Assembly (NCBI RefSeq): GCF_900215515.1
Contig: NZ_OBEI01000001.1
Location: 186,001-250,000, forward strand
Reading direction: 5' to 3'
Origin: Persephonella hydrogeniphila
Lineage (GTDB): Bacteria > Aquificota > Aquificia > Aquificales > Hydrogenothermaceae
DNA: 64,000 nucleotides
The position numbers and the translations under genes are program-made. Every line of letters begins with the position of its first letter. Position 1 is the first letter of the stretch. Under the pieces are notes generated by a model. The model worked only from the letters and a program-made list of their open reading frames with translations, did not search any database and had not been told where the DNA came from. Below are positions 51,202 to 61,222 of this stretch, one piece after another.

Positions 51202-53922
51202 ATGAGCATTAGAAGACAGTTAATACTGATATTTTCAATAATCTTTCTGGTAGGGTTTTTAGCAACAACTATCATATTTAATGGTTTTCTGGTAAAAAGG
51301 CTGAAAGAGATTGAACTTTTTTCTATCAAAAGAGAGTTTGCAACACTATCACAGTTCTTAGATAATCATATAAGATACATCAGTTCCGTTGCAGAGAATG
51401 AGGCATACTGGGATAACATATACAACTTTGTAAACGGGAAAAATCCAGAGTTTGTTAAAAAAAATTTTGACCCTGAAAATGAGACATTAAAGAATTTAGG
51501 GATTGATTTTTTTGTGGTTTTTAATAAAAATTCTGAAATTCTCTTTAACAGATGTATTCAGAACAGAAAGATATGCAAAAAAATTGGTAGTGTCTCCACA
51601 AAAATTGTAAAAAACGGAAACGAAAAAACCGGATTTATCAGAGCTGGAAATTATCTGTTTTCCATATCAGTAAAGTATATTCTACCGACTAATGAACTGA
51701 AAGAACCGGCAGGTTTCTTAGTTGTTGGAAAGCTAATAGACAAAAATTTCTTTAACAGTTTATTAAAGGATAGTTATTTTGAAGTAAAAAACGAAAAACT
51801 TACTCTGAAAAAAAATGTTTTTACTTTAAAAGAGGGAAAGTACATTCTTTCTATATTTGACTCAGAAAATGACAGCAGGTATGTTTTTAGATTTTCCGTA
51901 CAGGATATATTCGGAAAAATACAGCCGGCATTTGACGGGATCATACACAGGGTGATTTGGGAAAATGCAAAAACTACTTTGCTGATCTTCCAGATTTTCC
52001 TTATAGCTATATTTACAGGTCTTTTTATCGTGACTTTTTACTCTATGGAAAAACTTGTTTCTGAACCTATTAACAGACTTATAAGAAAAATAAAAAGAAT
52101 AAAAACCGAGAAGGACTTTCCAGAAGACATATCAGAGGATTACGGTTCAAAAGATATCAATCTCTTATCATCTGAGATCCAAGAGATGGTAAACAGGATA
52201 AATGAACTTTTCCAGCAACTTTCAGAGAAAAATCAGATATTCAAAGTGATAGCTGAGAACACACCAATAGGAATATACATTTTCTCCCACAAATTTGAGT
52301 TTATAAATCGGGCTTTTGAAAAGATATCTGGATACTCAAAAGAAGAGATTTTAGGAAAAGATGTTTCTATCTTTTTGACAGAAGTTGATGAGAAAACGAA
52401 AAATAGAATTTTGGAAGCTATAGACAGAAGATTGAAAGGAGAACAGTTCAGAAATGAGTTTCAGATAGATATAAAAACAAAAGACGGCAAAAGAAAAACA
52501 GTCCTGATAATCGCAAACACAATATTTATCTCAGGAAAGCCATATGGTCTCGGAATAGCAATTGATATCACAGAAATAAAAAATCTCGAAAAAAGATTAA
52601 TAGAGCTTATAGAAAAAGACAGTCTAACAGGTCTCTACAGCAGATATGCTTTTACGAACAAATTAAGAGAGTTTATCGATCTCTACTCAAGGGATGGAAA
52701 AATATTTTTCCTTCTATTTTTAGATCTTAATAACTTTAAAAAGATTAACGACTCTTTTGGACACGCTATTGGAGATAAAGTTCTCCAAATTATAGCAGAG
52801 CGTCTTAAAAGCAGTTTTAGAAAAACAGATATTATCGGAAGATTAGGAGGAGATGAGTTTGGAATATTGATCACCACATACTCGAAATTTGATGACATTA
52901 AAGAGATCATCAAAAAGCTATTCTGGGAAATTGAAAAACCTGTAAAAATAGAAAATTCTGTATTCAACCTGACCACAAGCGTAGGTGTTGCAGTATTTCC
53001 AGAAGACGGTACAGACGCAGAAACTTTACTCAAAAGGGCAGATATAGCTATGTATCAGGCTAAGGAGCTTTCCAGAGAAACAGGAAAAAGTGAAGTTATG
53101 TTTTTCTCAAAGGAGTTAGAAAGGAAAATAAAACAGAAAATAGAGGTAGAAGGAGAACTAAAAAAAGCTATAGAAAACAATCCTGAAGAATTTTATCTTG
53201 AGTACCAGCCTATTGTGGACTTGAAAACTCTAAAAATTGAAAAATTAGAAGCTCTCATCAGATGGAATTCCTCAAAATTCGGTAAGGTCTATCCAGACTT
53301 TTTTATACCGATAGCAGAGGAAACAGGTATGATAAAAGACATAACAGATATTGTCATTGATAAAGCCGTATCCCAACTACAGGAGTGGAAAAGCAAAGGA
53401 ATAGAAACAAAAATATCGGTAAATATATCTCCCAGCGAATTTAAAGATAAAAATTTTGTAGATAGAATTAAGACAAAGATACCGGAAGAGTTTAGAAATT
53501 ATTTTGCACTGGAAATAACAGAAAATGTGCTTTTTGAACATACGCAATCTTCTATCGATAAACTAAAACAGTTGACAGATTTAGGTATTGAGATACTGCT
53601 TGATGATTTTGGAACAGGTTATTCATCCCTTACATATCTGAAAAAGTTCCCTATAACTACTTTAAAGATAGATAGAGCATTTGTAAAAGATATACCCGAT
53701 GATAAAGAAAACAGAGGTATAGTAATGACCATCATAAAACTTGCCAGACTTTTAGTTGTCAGATCTCTTGCAGAAGGAATAGAAACGAAAGAACAACTTA
53801 TATTTTTAAGAAAATCAGGCTGTCAATACGGTCAGGGTTATTATTTCAGTAAACCTAAAAATGCTTCTGAAATAGAGAAAGTGCTAAAAAAAGGATTTAC
53901 AGACCATGAACAATTTGATTGA
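51202..53922 (+). CDS. CHASE4-PAS-GGDEF-EAL membrane protein (c-di-GMP turnover)
   Basis: A 906-residue sensor enzyme. Two membrane helices (about 8-28 and 255-278) enclose a periplasmic CHASE4 domain (ENEAYWDNIYNFV). A HAMP-like linker, a PAS domain (FKVIAENTPIGIYIF), an intact GGDEF (549-553) and an intact EAL domain (EALIRW at 683; DDFGTGYSSL) follow. Both catalytic motifs are kept, so it could make and break c-di-GMP, and the net activity cannot be read from sequence. It is divergent from the efflux operon. c-di-GMP could act on MshE in the pilus locus; that link is inference. Confidence 0.93.
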   Translation: MSIRRQLILIFSIIFLVGFLATTIIFNGFLVKRLKEIELFSIKREFATLSQFLDNHIRYISSVAENEAYWDNIYNFVNGKNPEFVKKNFDPENETLKNLGIDFFVVFNKNSEILFNRCIQNRKICKKIGSVSTKIVKNGNEKTGFIRAGNYLFSISVKYILPTNELKEPAGFLVVGKLIDKNFFNSLLKDSYFEVKNEKLTLKKNVFTLKEGKYILSIFDSENDSRYVFRFSVQDIFGKIQPAFDGIIHRVIWENAKTTLLIFQIFLIAIFTGLFIVTFYSMEKLVSEPINRLIRKIKRIKTEKDFPEDISEDYGSKDINLLSSEIQEMVNRINELFQQLSEKNQIFKVIAENTPIGIYIFSHKFEFINRAFEKISGYSKEEILGKDVSIFLTEVDEKTKNRILEAIDRRLKGEQFRNEFQIDIKTKDGKRKTVLIIANTIFISGKPYGLGIAIDITEIKNLEKRLIELIEKDSLTGLYSRYAFTNKLREFIDLYSRDGKIFFLLFLDLNNFKKINDSFGHAIGDKVLQIIAERLKSSFRKTDIIGRLGGDEFGILITTYSKFDDIKEIIKKLFWEIEKPVKIENSVFNLTTSVGVAVFPEDGTDAETLLKRADIAMYQAKELSRETGKSEVMFFSKELERKIKQKIEVEGELKKAIENNPEEFYLEYQPIVDLKTLKIEKLEALIRWNSSKFGKVYPDFFIPIAEETGMIKDITDIVIDKAVSQLQEWKSKGIETKISVNISPSEFKDKNFVDRIKTKIPEEFRNYFALEITENVLFEHTQSSIDKLKQLTDLGIEILLDDFGTGYSSLTYLKKFPITTLKIDRAFVKDIPDDKENRGIVMTIIKLARLLVVRSLAEGIETKEQLIFLRKSGCQYGQGYYFSKPKNASEIEKVLKKGFTDHEQFD

Positions 53923-54015
53923 GTATAAACAAAATTTCATTAAATATCAAGATTGATTTAAACGAAAATTTCTTATAGATTGTTATTCCTCAAAACATAT
54001 AAAGAGGTTAGGAAG

Positions 54016-57000
54016 ATGTCCAGAGATTTTGTCCACCTTCACCTCCACACCCATTATTCACTACTTGACGGAGCTATAAAGATACCTGAACTTGCCCAGA
54101 AAGCTGTTGAGTACGGATATAAAGCTGTTGGAATGACAGATCACGGGAATATATTCGGGGCTGTTCAGTTTTATCAGGAGATGAAAAAAGTAGGAATCAA
54201 ACCTATTATAGGAATGGAAGCATACTTTACCTCCAACAGGTTTGAGAAAAAAGGTGAAGGTTCTGATGATATACTCTCTGATAAAAACTACCACCTTATT
54301 CTCCATGCAAAGGACAAGACAGGTTTTAAAAACCTTATGAAACTTTCATCCCTTGCATACACAGAAGGATTTTACTACAAACCAAGAATAGACTGGGAAC
54401 TTCTCGAAAGATATCATGAAGGGTTAATATGCCAGACAGCATGTTTGAAAGGGTTTGTTCCACATCTACTTGCACAGGGAAAGTTTGATGAGGCATACCA
54501 GCAGGCTAAAAGACTTAAAGATATATTTGGGGAAGATCTTTATTTTGAGATACAGATAAATGGGCTTCCTGAACAGGAAGAGGCGAACAAAGGGATTATA
54601 GAACTGGCAAAAAAATTAGGTGTAAAGATCGTTGCAACAAATGACTCCCATTACCTCAATCCAGAAGACCAGAAAGCCCACGACGTCATAAAAGCCCTCC
54701 AGATGAAATTAACTCTGAAACAGCTAAAGGAAAAAGGAAGAGCCTTTAAAGTTGGAGGTCTCCACTTTACAAGGCCTGAAGAGATGTATGAAAAATTCAA
54801 GGGATATGAAGAGGCTCTAAAAAACACTGTTGAAATAGCAGAGAAATGTAACGTAGAGATAGAAACGGCAGACACAAGGGGATACCTGTTCCCTAAATAT
54901 CAGATACCTGGACTCGAAAGGGAGGCAACACAGGAGGAAAAAGCAGAGTATTTTGAGAAACTTGCATGGGAAGGTCTTGAAAAAAGACTGTCTGAGAAAA
55001 AAGAACTGTCTAAAAAACAGATTGAAGAGTATAAAGAAAGACTTAGATATGAGATAGATGTAATAAAACAGATGGGATTTCCTGAGTATTTTCTTATCGT
55101 TCAGGATTTTATAAACCACGCGAAGAAAAATGGTATTCCCGTAGGTCCAGGGCGTGGAAGCGCTGCAGGATCTCTTGTTGCATATACCCTTGGGATAACC
55201 GATGTAGATCCTCTACAGCACGGGCTAATCTTTGAGAGATTTCTCAACCCAGACAGGATATCTATGCCTGATATAGATGTTGATTTTTGTATGGAAAACA
55301 GACCAAAAATAATAGAGTACGTAAAGGAAAAATACGGTGAGCAGTCTGTTGCCCAGATTATTACCTATAACTTTATGAAATCAAAGATGGTTATAAGAGA
55401 TGTAGCCCGTGTTCTTGGTTTTTCTTATGCAGAAGCCGACAAAATAGCAAAAATGATACTTCCTGGACCTGTTCAGGGTTCTACACTTTCTATAGAGGAA
55501 AATTTAGAGGCAAATCCTGAGTTCAGAAAGCTCTACGAAACAGACGACAGGGTGAGGGAACTTATAGAACTTGCAAAAAAACTTGAAGGTATGGCAAGGC
55601 ATACAGGTATACACGCGGCAGGAGTTGTTATAGCTCCGGGACCGTTAGATGAGTATGTACCTGTATATGTTGATAAGGACGGTACAAAAGCTACCCAGTT
55701 TGATATGAACACCCTTGAGATGCTTGGACTTGTGAAAATGGACTTTTTAGGATTGAAGACTCTCACAGAGCTTGACTATATGAAAAAATTAGTAAAAGAA
55801 AGACATGGTGTTGATATAGACTTTCTTAAACTGCCCATAGATGACCCTAATGTGTACAGATTATTACAGTCAGGGAAAACAACAGGTGTTTTCCAGCTTG
55901 AATCAAAAGGAATGCAAAATCTCCTTACAAGGCTGAAGCCAGACAAGTTTGATGAAGTTATAGCTATTCTTGCACTTTTCAGACCTGGTCCCCTTATGTC
56001 CGGAATGGTTGATGATTTTATTGATAGGAAACATGGAAGAAAACCTGTTGAGTATCCATTTGAGGAAGTAAAAGACATATTGGAAGAAACTTATGGACTC
56101 TGTTTAACAGGAGATACATTAGTAACTTTATCAGATGGCTCAAAAAAAACCATTAAAGAAATAGTAGATAAAAATCTTATAGGAACTGAAGTTTTAACTG
56201 TAGATATAAAAACTAATAAAATCATAAAAAGTAAAATAAGTCACTGCTTTGATAATGGAATAAAGGATGTTTATAAAATAACCCTTTCTAATGGATTGGA
56301 AATAAAAGCAACATCAGACCATAAATTTTTAACTCCTTTCGGCTGGAAAAAGGTAAAAGACCTATCTTTAAACAAAGATCTATTGGCTATTCCAATAAAT
56401 ATAGATATAGAAGGAAAAGCTTATAATGAGAACAAACTCAGGGTATTAGCATATTTATTAGCTGATGGCCATTTAGGAAAAAGTGGAATCTGTTTTGTAA
56501 ACAAAGACAAAGATTTGATAGAGAAATTTAGAAGATCTGTATTATCTGCTTTTGATAATGTTAAATTCAGTAAATACAAAAGAGAAAGAAATGTATGGAA
56601 TGTATATGTAATATCAGAAAAAAGAACTTCCTATAATAGCAATCAATTGATAAACTGGTTTAAGAAGCTTGACCTTTTCCATAAAAACAGCGAAGAAAAA
56701 TTTATTCCTGATTTTATTTTCACCCTTAATAAAGAAAGTATCGCAAAATTTTTGGCTTATTATTGGGATTGCGATGGATACATTGGTGAGAAACTATGTC
56801 ATATTAAGACAATTTCAAAAAAATTAGCATATGGACTATATTCTTTACTCTTAAGACTTGGAATAAAAGCCAATATATATAAATCTATCTATGGAGGTAA
56901 AACAGCTTATCAGGTAACTGTTTATGATTTAGAAAGATTTAAGAAAGATATTTTACCTTATATGACCTCCTCTAAAAAAGATAGAAAAATTCACAGTTCA

Positions 57001-58740
57001 AAAGGTAATACTTATTACTCAAAGAAAATAGTATATGAAAAAGTCAAAACTTATTGTGAAGAAAATAACGTTTCTCAAAGAAAATTCTCAGAAAAAACAG
57101 GAGTGCAGAGAAATAATTTTTTCAGCAATGCAAAAGAATTTATATCGAGTCAGGTGTTAGAAAAAATAGCACCTGTCATTGAAGATGAAGATATCTTTAG
57201 ATTATTAGATGGAGATATTGGATTTATTCCTATTAAAAACATAGAATATATAGGAAAAGAACATGTTTATGATATTGAAGTTGAGGGAACACACAACTTC
57301 ATAGCAAACGATATTATTTCTCATAACTGTATTTATCAAGAACAAATTATGTTTATAGCTAATATCTTATCAGGCTTTACAATGGCAGAAGCAGACACTC
57401 TCAGAAAAGCCATCGGAAAGAAGAAAGCCGATGTAATGGCAAAAATGAAAGATAGATTTATAAGTGGTGCAGTAGAAAGGGGATTTGATAAAAACAAAAT
57501 ACAAAAACTGTGGGATGACATAGAGAAATTTGCATCATACTCATTTAATAAGTCCCATTCCACAGCTTATGCCTATCTTACATATTGGACAGCCTACATA
57601 AAAACTTACTATCCTGAGGAATTCTTTGCTGTTAAGCTTTCTACCGAAGGAAACGATGATAAATTTTTAAATCTTCTACTTGATATGGAGGATTTTGGTA
57701 TCCAGCTTCTCCCACCTGATGTAAACAGATCAAAAGCCCAATTCAGCATAGAAGAAAAGGGAAAGATAAGATTTGGTCTTGCAAGAATAAAGAATGTAGG
57801 AGACCAGTCTGCCAGGGATATAGTCATAGAAAGGGAGAAAAACGGTCTGTACAGAGATATATTTGATATAGCTGAAAGACTCGATTCTAAGAAACTGAAT
57901 AAAAGAGTTCTTGAAGCTTTAATAAAAGCCGGTGCATTTGATTTTTCAGGTGTGGACAGAGGAGTTATGCTCGCCTCCGTAGACAAAGCCCTATCCTCTG
58001 GACAAAAGGCGAGAGAGCAGAAAGCTTCAGGACAGAACTCCCTTCTTGGTCTTATAGAAACTACCGATACACAGCCGGTCATCAGTTATGAAAAAGCAGA
58101 ACCTTTATCTGAAAAGAAAAAATTAGATTTTGAGAAGGAAGTTCTCGGCTTTTATATATCAGGACACCCGTTAAGAGCTTATGAGAAAGAACTCAAAGGA
58201 TACACAACAAAAATAAACAGACTTATAGAAAGAAAGACCGGAGACAAAGTAAGAATAGCAGGAGTTATAGCAGATGTTAAAAAGAAAAAAACACGTTCCG
58301 GTTCTACAATGGCAATTCTTACTGTTCAGGACGAAACAGGAATCATCGATGTCAGAGCCTTCATAGACAGGATGGAAGATACATCGTTTTTAGAAGAAAA
58401 CAGGATTGTTGTAATAGAGGGAAGTATAGAAATAAATGAAGAACAGGAGAGGGTTTCTATGAATGCTTCAGAAATAACACCTATCGAAAATATTAATAAG
58501 CAGGTAAATGCTGTAAGATTTATACTTTCAAAGGAAAAAGCTCTCAACGGAGTGGCAACAAAAATAAAAGAGATATGTGAAAAGTACAGAGGAGATAAAG
58601 ATGTTATTATAGAGATATACGAGCCAGGACAGTTTAGATGTGAGATCGCAGCAAACAGCAGTTATTCTGTTTCTATATCAGATGATTTTAAACAGGAAAT
58701 ATCTAAAATACTATCACCTGAAGAGTTCCACTTTGAGTAA
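54016..58740 (+). CDS. dnaE: DNA polymerase III alpha subunit, interrupted by an intein
   Basis: The replicative polymerase catalytic subunit. The precursor is 1574 residues; removal of the 409-residue intein leaves 1165, normal for DnaE. The PHP domain opens with VHLHLHTHYSLLDGA and holds TDHGNIFGA. The polymerase core has GPGRGSAAGSLVAY and the catalytic Asp pair in MPDIDVDF. The tail holds a beta-clamp/OB region (KVRIAGVIADVKKKKTRSG). ATG 54016 is chosen since homologous sequence starts at MSRDFVHLHLH; a longer frame from 53980 has no support. The intein lies after ETYGL, before CIYQEQIM. Confidence 0.96.
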   Translation: MSRDFVHLHLHTHYSLLDGAIKIPELAQKAVEYGYKAVGMTDHGNIFGAVQFYQEMKKVGIKPIIGMEAYFTSNRFEKKGEGSDDILSDKNYHLILHAKDKTGFKNLMKLSSLAYTEGFYYKPRIDWELLERYHEGLICQTACLKGFVPHLLAQGKFDEAYQQAKRLKDIFGEDLYFEIQINGLPEQEEANKGIIELAKKLGVKIVATNDSHYLNPEDQKAHDVIKALQMKLTLKQLKEKGRAFKVGGLHFTRPEEMYEKFKGYEEALKNTVEIAEKCNVEIETADTRGYLFPKYQIPGLEREATQEEKAEYFEKLAWEGLEKRLSEKKELSKKQIEEYKERLRYEIDVIKQMGFPEYFLIVQDFINHAKKNGIPVGPGRGSAAGSLVAYTLGITDVDPLQHGLIFERFLNPDRISMPDIDVDFCMENRPKIIEYVKEKYGEQSVAQIITYNFMKSKMVIRDVARVLGFSYAEADKIAKMILPGPVQGSTLSIEENLEANPEFRKLYETDDRVRELIELAKKLEGMARHTGIHAAGVVIAPGPLDEYVPVYVDKDGTKATQFDMNTLEMLGLVKMDFLGLKTLTELDYMKKLVKERHGVDIDFLKLPIDDPNVYRLLQSGKTTGVFQLESKGMQNLLTRLKPDKFDEVIAILALFRPGPLMSGMVDDFIDRKHGRKPVEYPFEEVKDILEETYGLCLTGDTLVTLSDGSKKTIKEIVDKNLIGTEVLTVDIKTNKIIKSKISHCFDNGIKDVYKITLSNGLEIKATSDHKFLTPFGWKKVKDLSLNKDLLAIPINIDIEGKAYNENKLRVLAYLLADGHLGKSGICFVNKDKDLIEKFRRSVLSAFDNVKFSKYKRERNVWNVYVISEKRTSYNSNQLINWFKKLDLFHKNSEEKFIPDFIFTLNKESIAKFLAYYWDCDGYIGEKLCHIKTISKKLAYGLYSLLLRLGIKANIYKSIYGGKTAYQVTVYDLERFKKDILPYMTSSKKDRKIHSSKGNTYYSKKIVYEKVKTYCEENNVSQRKFSEKTGVQRNNFFSNAKEFISSQVLEKIAPVIEDEDIFRLLDGDIGFIPIKNIEYIGKEHVYDIEVEGTHNFIANDIISHNCIYQEQIMFIANILSGFTMAEADTLRKAIGKKKADVMAKMKDRFISGAVERGFDKNKIQKLWDDIEKFASYSFNKSHSTAYAYLTYWTAYIKTYYPEEFFAVKLSTEGNDDKFLNLLLDMEDFGIQLLPPDVNRSKAQFSIEEKGKIRFGLARIKNVGDQSARDIVIEREKNGLYRDIFDIAERLDSKKLNKRVLEALIKAGAFDFSGVDRGVMLASVDKALSSGQKAREQKASGQNSLLGLIETTDTQPVISYEKAEPLSEKKKLDFEKEVLGFYISGHPLRAYEKELKGYTTKINRLIERKTGDKVRIAGVIADVKKKKTRSGSTMAILTVQDETGIIDVRAFIDRMEDTSFLEENRIVVIEGSIEINEEQERVSMNASEITPIENINKQVNAVRFILSKEKALNGVATKIKEICEKYRGDKDVIIEIYEPGQFRCEIAANSSYSVSISDDFKQEISKILSPEEFHFE
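56101..57327 (+). other. DnaE intein with LAGLIDADG homing endonuclease
   Basis: A 409-residue in-frame intein. Block A is C1-LTGDTLVTLSDG; block B TSDH places Thr71 and His74; endonuclease blocks C and E are LAYLLADGHLG (D122) and LAYYWDCDGYIG (D225), both with their Asp. A helix-turn-helix-like stretch NNVSQRKFSEKTGV (323-336) follows. Block F is HVYDIEVEGTHNF and the end is SHN before Cys+1. All splicing residues are intact, and the endonuclease looks functional. Base composition is more AT-rich than the host gene, which suggests later arrival. Confidence 0.95.
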
Positions 58741-58741
58741 T

Positions 58742-58766
58742 AGGGGCTTCTTAGCCCTTTATTTTC
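58742..58766. terminator. Shared terminator between dnaE and folE
   Basis: GGGCT (58744-58748) and AGCCC (58753-58757) pair around TTCT's loop, extended by one G-T pair, and are followed by TTTATTTT on the plus strand. It lies in the 18-base gap between the convergent stops and overlaps the folE stop. Confidence 0.65.
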
Positions 58767-60366
58767 CATTGTATATTAGATTAAGAAACTCATTTCTTGT
58801 TTTTTCGTTTTCCATAAACACACCGGTTAGTTTGCTGGTTACAGTGTAAGAAGATGGGTTTTTAACTCCTCTCATAGACATACAGTTTCCAGAAATGGCT
58901 ATCTTGCCGTTTCTCCTTACCATTATGTATCCTTCTGGCACTGTTACAGAGTATATATAATCGTTATAAGGGACGTCTTTTACTTCCCTGACCATAGAGT
59001 AGTATTTATCTCTTCCTTTTTTGTCTTTTCTTATTTCTAATCTGTAGTAAACTTTTCCGTCTTTATATTTATGATCATATACAGTTGTTGCTATTCCTAA
59101 TGTTGCATAGATTGCCTGAATACCATCTATAAGTTTTTTTGACTTACTTACAAAATGGAAAGTTTTTCCATCAGGTTTTTTATATCCATCTCCTAATATG
59201 AAATACTCTAAAAATAATTTTTTCTGTCTTTGGGAAGCTGAAAAAATTTCCTCAGGGATAAATTTATCCTCTGATTTTCCAAACCTTTTCATATATTTTG
59301 TAAGAACTTTTGAGTTAATCACAAACTCAATTGTGCCATTTTTTCTCTTTATAGAGAAATATTTAAACGGTAGCTCTTCCAATATCTCTCTTATTTTTTC
59401 TGCTTTTTCGCCTTCTTTTTGAACTATTCTTACTTTGTAGTATTTTCCATTTTCTATATAGAATGAACCTTCAGCAAGATATATGGCTAAAAGCTTGATA
59501 AATGTATCTCCTTTTATCTTTACTTTTTTCTTAGTTTTTGTAATGACACTTGAATTCGAGACTTCATACTCTTCCTCAAGCTCAAAAAATTCAATCTCTT
59601 TTCCTTCCATAATTCCAGCTTGAGGGATAATTATCTTAGATAAATCTTTTATCTGGTATGCAGGTTTTGATAACCATCTTTTATTTTTTGATTTGTAAAA
59701 AATCCATTCTGAAGAGTAGAGCATCTTATGGTCAGGGGATACAAGTAAATCAACAGATTTGTTTTTAAAATTAATCATCATTCCTTTAAATGGATATTTT
59801 ATATATGAAGCAGGTTTTACAAAAGAAACTTTAAGGGTTTCAGGGTTTACCTGCGCAACCTTATCTTCGGGTTCTAAATCTTTAAAGAGTTTCCACCCTT
59901 TATCTGTAAGGATTTCTGTATCCGAAGAATAACACAGGTGTTCAGCTTCTAAAACGACAGCAACTCCTTTAGGATTTAACTCTTTTTCTAAAAACTCAGC
60001 TATTTCTGCTGTAAGTCTTTCCTGAACCTGAGGTCTGTATGCAAATTTGTTAACAACTCTGACTAACTTTGATAATCCACATACTTTCTTATCAGGTATG
60101 TATGCTATATGAGCTTTTCCAAAAAATGGAAGTAAATGATGCTCACAGAGGGAATAAAATTGTATATCCTTTACAACAACCATCTCATTGTAGTCTCCCA
60201 CGTCCTCAAAAACAGTCATATTGAAATTCTCGTGGGATTTGAACTCTTCCCAGAGCCTTACAATTCTGTCTGGAGTATCTTTCAGTCCCTCTCTGTCTGG
60301 ATCTTCACCTATGGCTTCTAAAAACAGCCTTACAGACTTTCTCAGTTTTTCCCTGTCTATACTCAT
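58759..60366 (-). CDS. folE: GTP cyclohydrolase I, interrupted by an intein
   Basis: The enzyme that converts GTP to dihydroneopterin triphosphate, first step of folate synthesis. The precursor is 535 residues; the spliced enzyme is 185. N-extein motifs are [20 protein letters not shown], the zinc ligands SLCEHH (C74, H77) and [20 protein letters not shown]. The intein follows EAEHL. The C-extein begins [17 protein letters not shown]; its first Cys is the third zinc ligand (Cys181 in E. coli FolE). So activity needs splicing. It overlaps the next upstream gene as ATGA. Confidence 0.96.
   Translation of the reverse strand: MSIDREKLRKSVRLFLEAIGEDPDREGLKDTPDRIVRLWEEFKSHENFNMTVFEDVGDYNEMVVVKDIQFYSLCEHHLLPFFGKAHIAYIPDKKVCGLSKLVRVVNKFAYRPQVQERLTAEIAEFLEKELNPKGVAVVLEAEHLCYSSDTEILTDKGWKLFKDLEPEDKVAQVNPETLKVSFVKPASYIKYPFKGMMINFKNKSVDLLVSPDHKMLYSSEWIFYKSKNKRWLSKPAYQIKDLSKIIIPQAGIMEGKEIEFFELEEEYEVSNSSVITKTKKKVKIKGDTFIKLLAIYLAEGSFYIENGKYYKVRIVQKEGEKAEKIREILEELPFKYFSIKRKNGTIEFVINSKVLTKYMKRFGKSEDKFIPEEIFSASQRQKKLFLEYFILGDGYKKPDGKTFHFVSKSKKLIDGIQAIYATLGIATTVYDHKYKDGKVYYRLEIRKDKKGRDKYYSMVREVKDVPYNDYIYSVTVPEGYIMVRRNGKIAISGNCMSMRGVKNPSSYTVTSKLTGVFMENEKTRNEFLNLIYNGK
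58885..59934 (-). other. FolE intein with LAGLIDADG homing endonuclease
   Basis: A 350-residue in-frame intein. It begins [14 protein letters not shown] and has block B VSPDH (His69). Endonuclease blocks are [11 protein letters not shown] (Glu155) and [11 protein letters not shown] (Asp249). Block F is [16 protein letters not shown] and the terminus is AISGN before Cys+1, so the usual penultimate His is Gly, a form known in some active inteins. It does not resemble the DnaE intein beyond family motifs, so the two are separate acquisitions. Confidence 0.94.
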
Positions 60367-60680
60367 GTCACCTCACCTTCTATCTTTTTCCTGTACTCTT
60401 CAAACTCTCTCTTTATTCTTTCAAGCTCTTCTTTATGTTTTTCAGCTTCCTGTTTTGCAAGCTCAGCTTCCATTTTTGCCTGTTCTATTTCAATCTGAAC
60501 TTCTTTTTTCCATACATATCTCAGCGTAAGGGCGTATCCTATAAAAATAGCTGTGTAAAAAATCACAGCTACAGGTCTAACAAGACCTTCCCCATGTAGA
60601 ATGCTAAGATACATACTTACAACAAGTAATAAAAGAATAAAAAACATTGTGATACCAAAAAACTTAACAAACTTTATCAT
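60363..60680 (-). CDS. Small membrane protein with coiled-coil tail, unknown
   Basis: A 105-residue protein. Two membrane helices (about residues 7-27 and 38-56) are followed by a 45-residue charged coiled coil ([31 protein letters not shown] region). No catalytic motif is seen. It overlaps folE as ATGA and starts one base after the CoA-binding gene ends, so the three are one operon. I do not recognise a family. Such form suits a small scaffold or regulatory subunit. Confidence 0.7.
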   Translation of the reverse strand: MIKFVKFFGITMFFILLLLVVSMYLSILHGEGLVRPVAVIFYTAIFIGYALTLRYVWKKEVQIEIEQAKMEAELAKQEAEKHKEELERIKREFEEYRKKIEGEVT

Positions 60681-60681
60681 C

Positions 60682-61104
60682 TTAATCCTCCAGCAGTCTC
60701 ATAGCTTCTACTTTCATGCATCTGTCAACTACTACATTATATCCCTTTTCTGAAAGCTCTTTTGCCACTTCCTCATTTACCGTTCCCGGCTGAAACCAGA
60801 ATGTTTTAAATCCCTTTTTCTGCGCTTCTTCTGCCACTGGAGGAACATCAACAGGTCTTCTGAAAACATCTACAATATCTATCTCATCCGGTATCTCGGA
60901 TATTTTCCTGTAAACTTTTTCTCCTAATATTTCCTGTCCTGCGTATTTAGGATTTACAAAATAGAGTTTAAATCCGTAATTCTTAAGTACCTCAGAAACA
61001 AAGTAGGAAGGTCTTGAAGGATCAGAAGATATACCTACTACAGCTACTTTTTTCTGCTTTTTTAAAATATCTTTTATCTCTTCATCACTTTTAATGATAG
61101 GCAT
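60682..61104 (-). CDS. CoA-binding domain protein (YccU type)
   Basis: A 140-residue Rossmann-fold CoA_binding_2 protein. Family signatures are VAVVGISSDPSRPSYFVSE, LYFVNPKYAGQEILGEKVY, DIVDVFRRPVDVPPVAEEA, WFQPGTVNEEV and the end VVVDRCMKVE. The family binds CoA or acyl-CoA; its role is unsettled. It is the first gene of a three-gene minus-strand operon with the small membrane protein and folE. The length is normal. Confidence 0.92.
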   Translation of the reverse strand: MPIIKSDEEIKDILKKQKKVAVVGISSDPSRPSYFVSEVLKNYGFKLYFVNPKYAGQEILGEKVYRKISEIPDEIDIVDVFRRPVDVPPVAEEAQKKGFKTFWFQPGTVNEEVAKELSEKGYNVVVDRCMKVEAMRLLED

Positions 61105-61222
61105 GACAGCTCTCCTTTTTCTTTTTATTTTAAGACCTGATAAGAAAATATTATATGAATGTTCTCATATTGTTTTGATTGTGGTCATTGTCAGTTCAGT
61201 TTATTGGAATTAATTTTTGAGT

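Noticed and set aside
53980-54015. Twelve-residue N-terminal extension of dnaE
   Set aside because: DnaE homology starts at the ATG at 54016; the extension is not DnaE-like.
57520-57570. Cyanobacterial-type split DnaE intein site
   Set aside because: The stretch FASYSFNKSHST is continuous and has Ser instead of Cys+1; the intein here lies upstream at another site and is not split.
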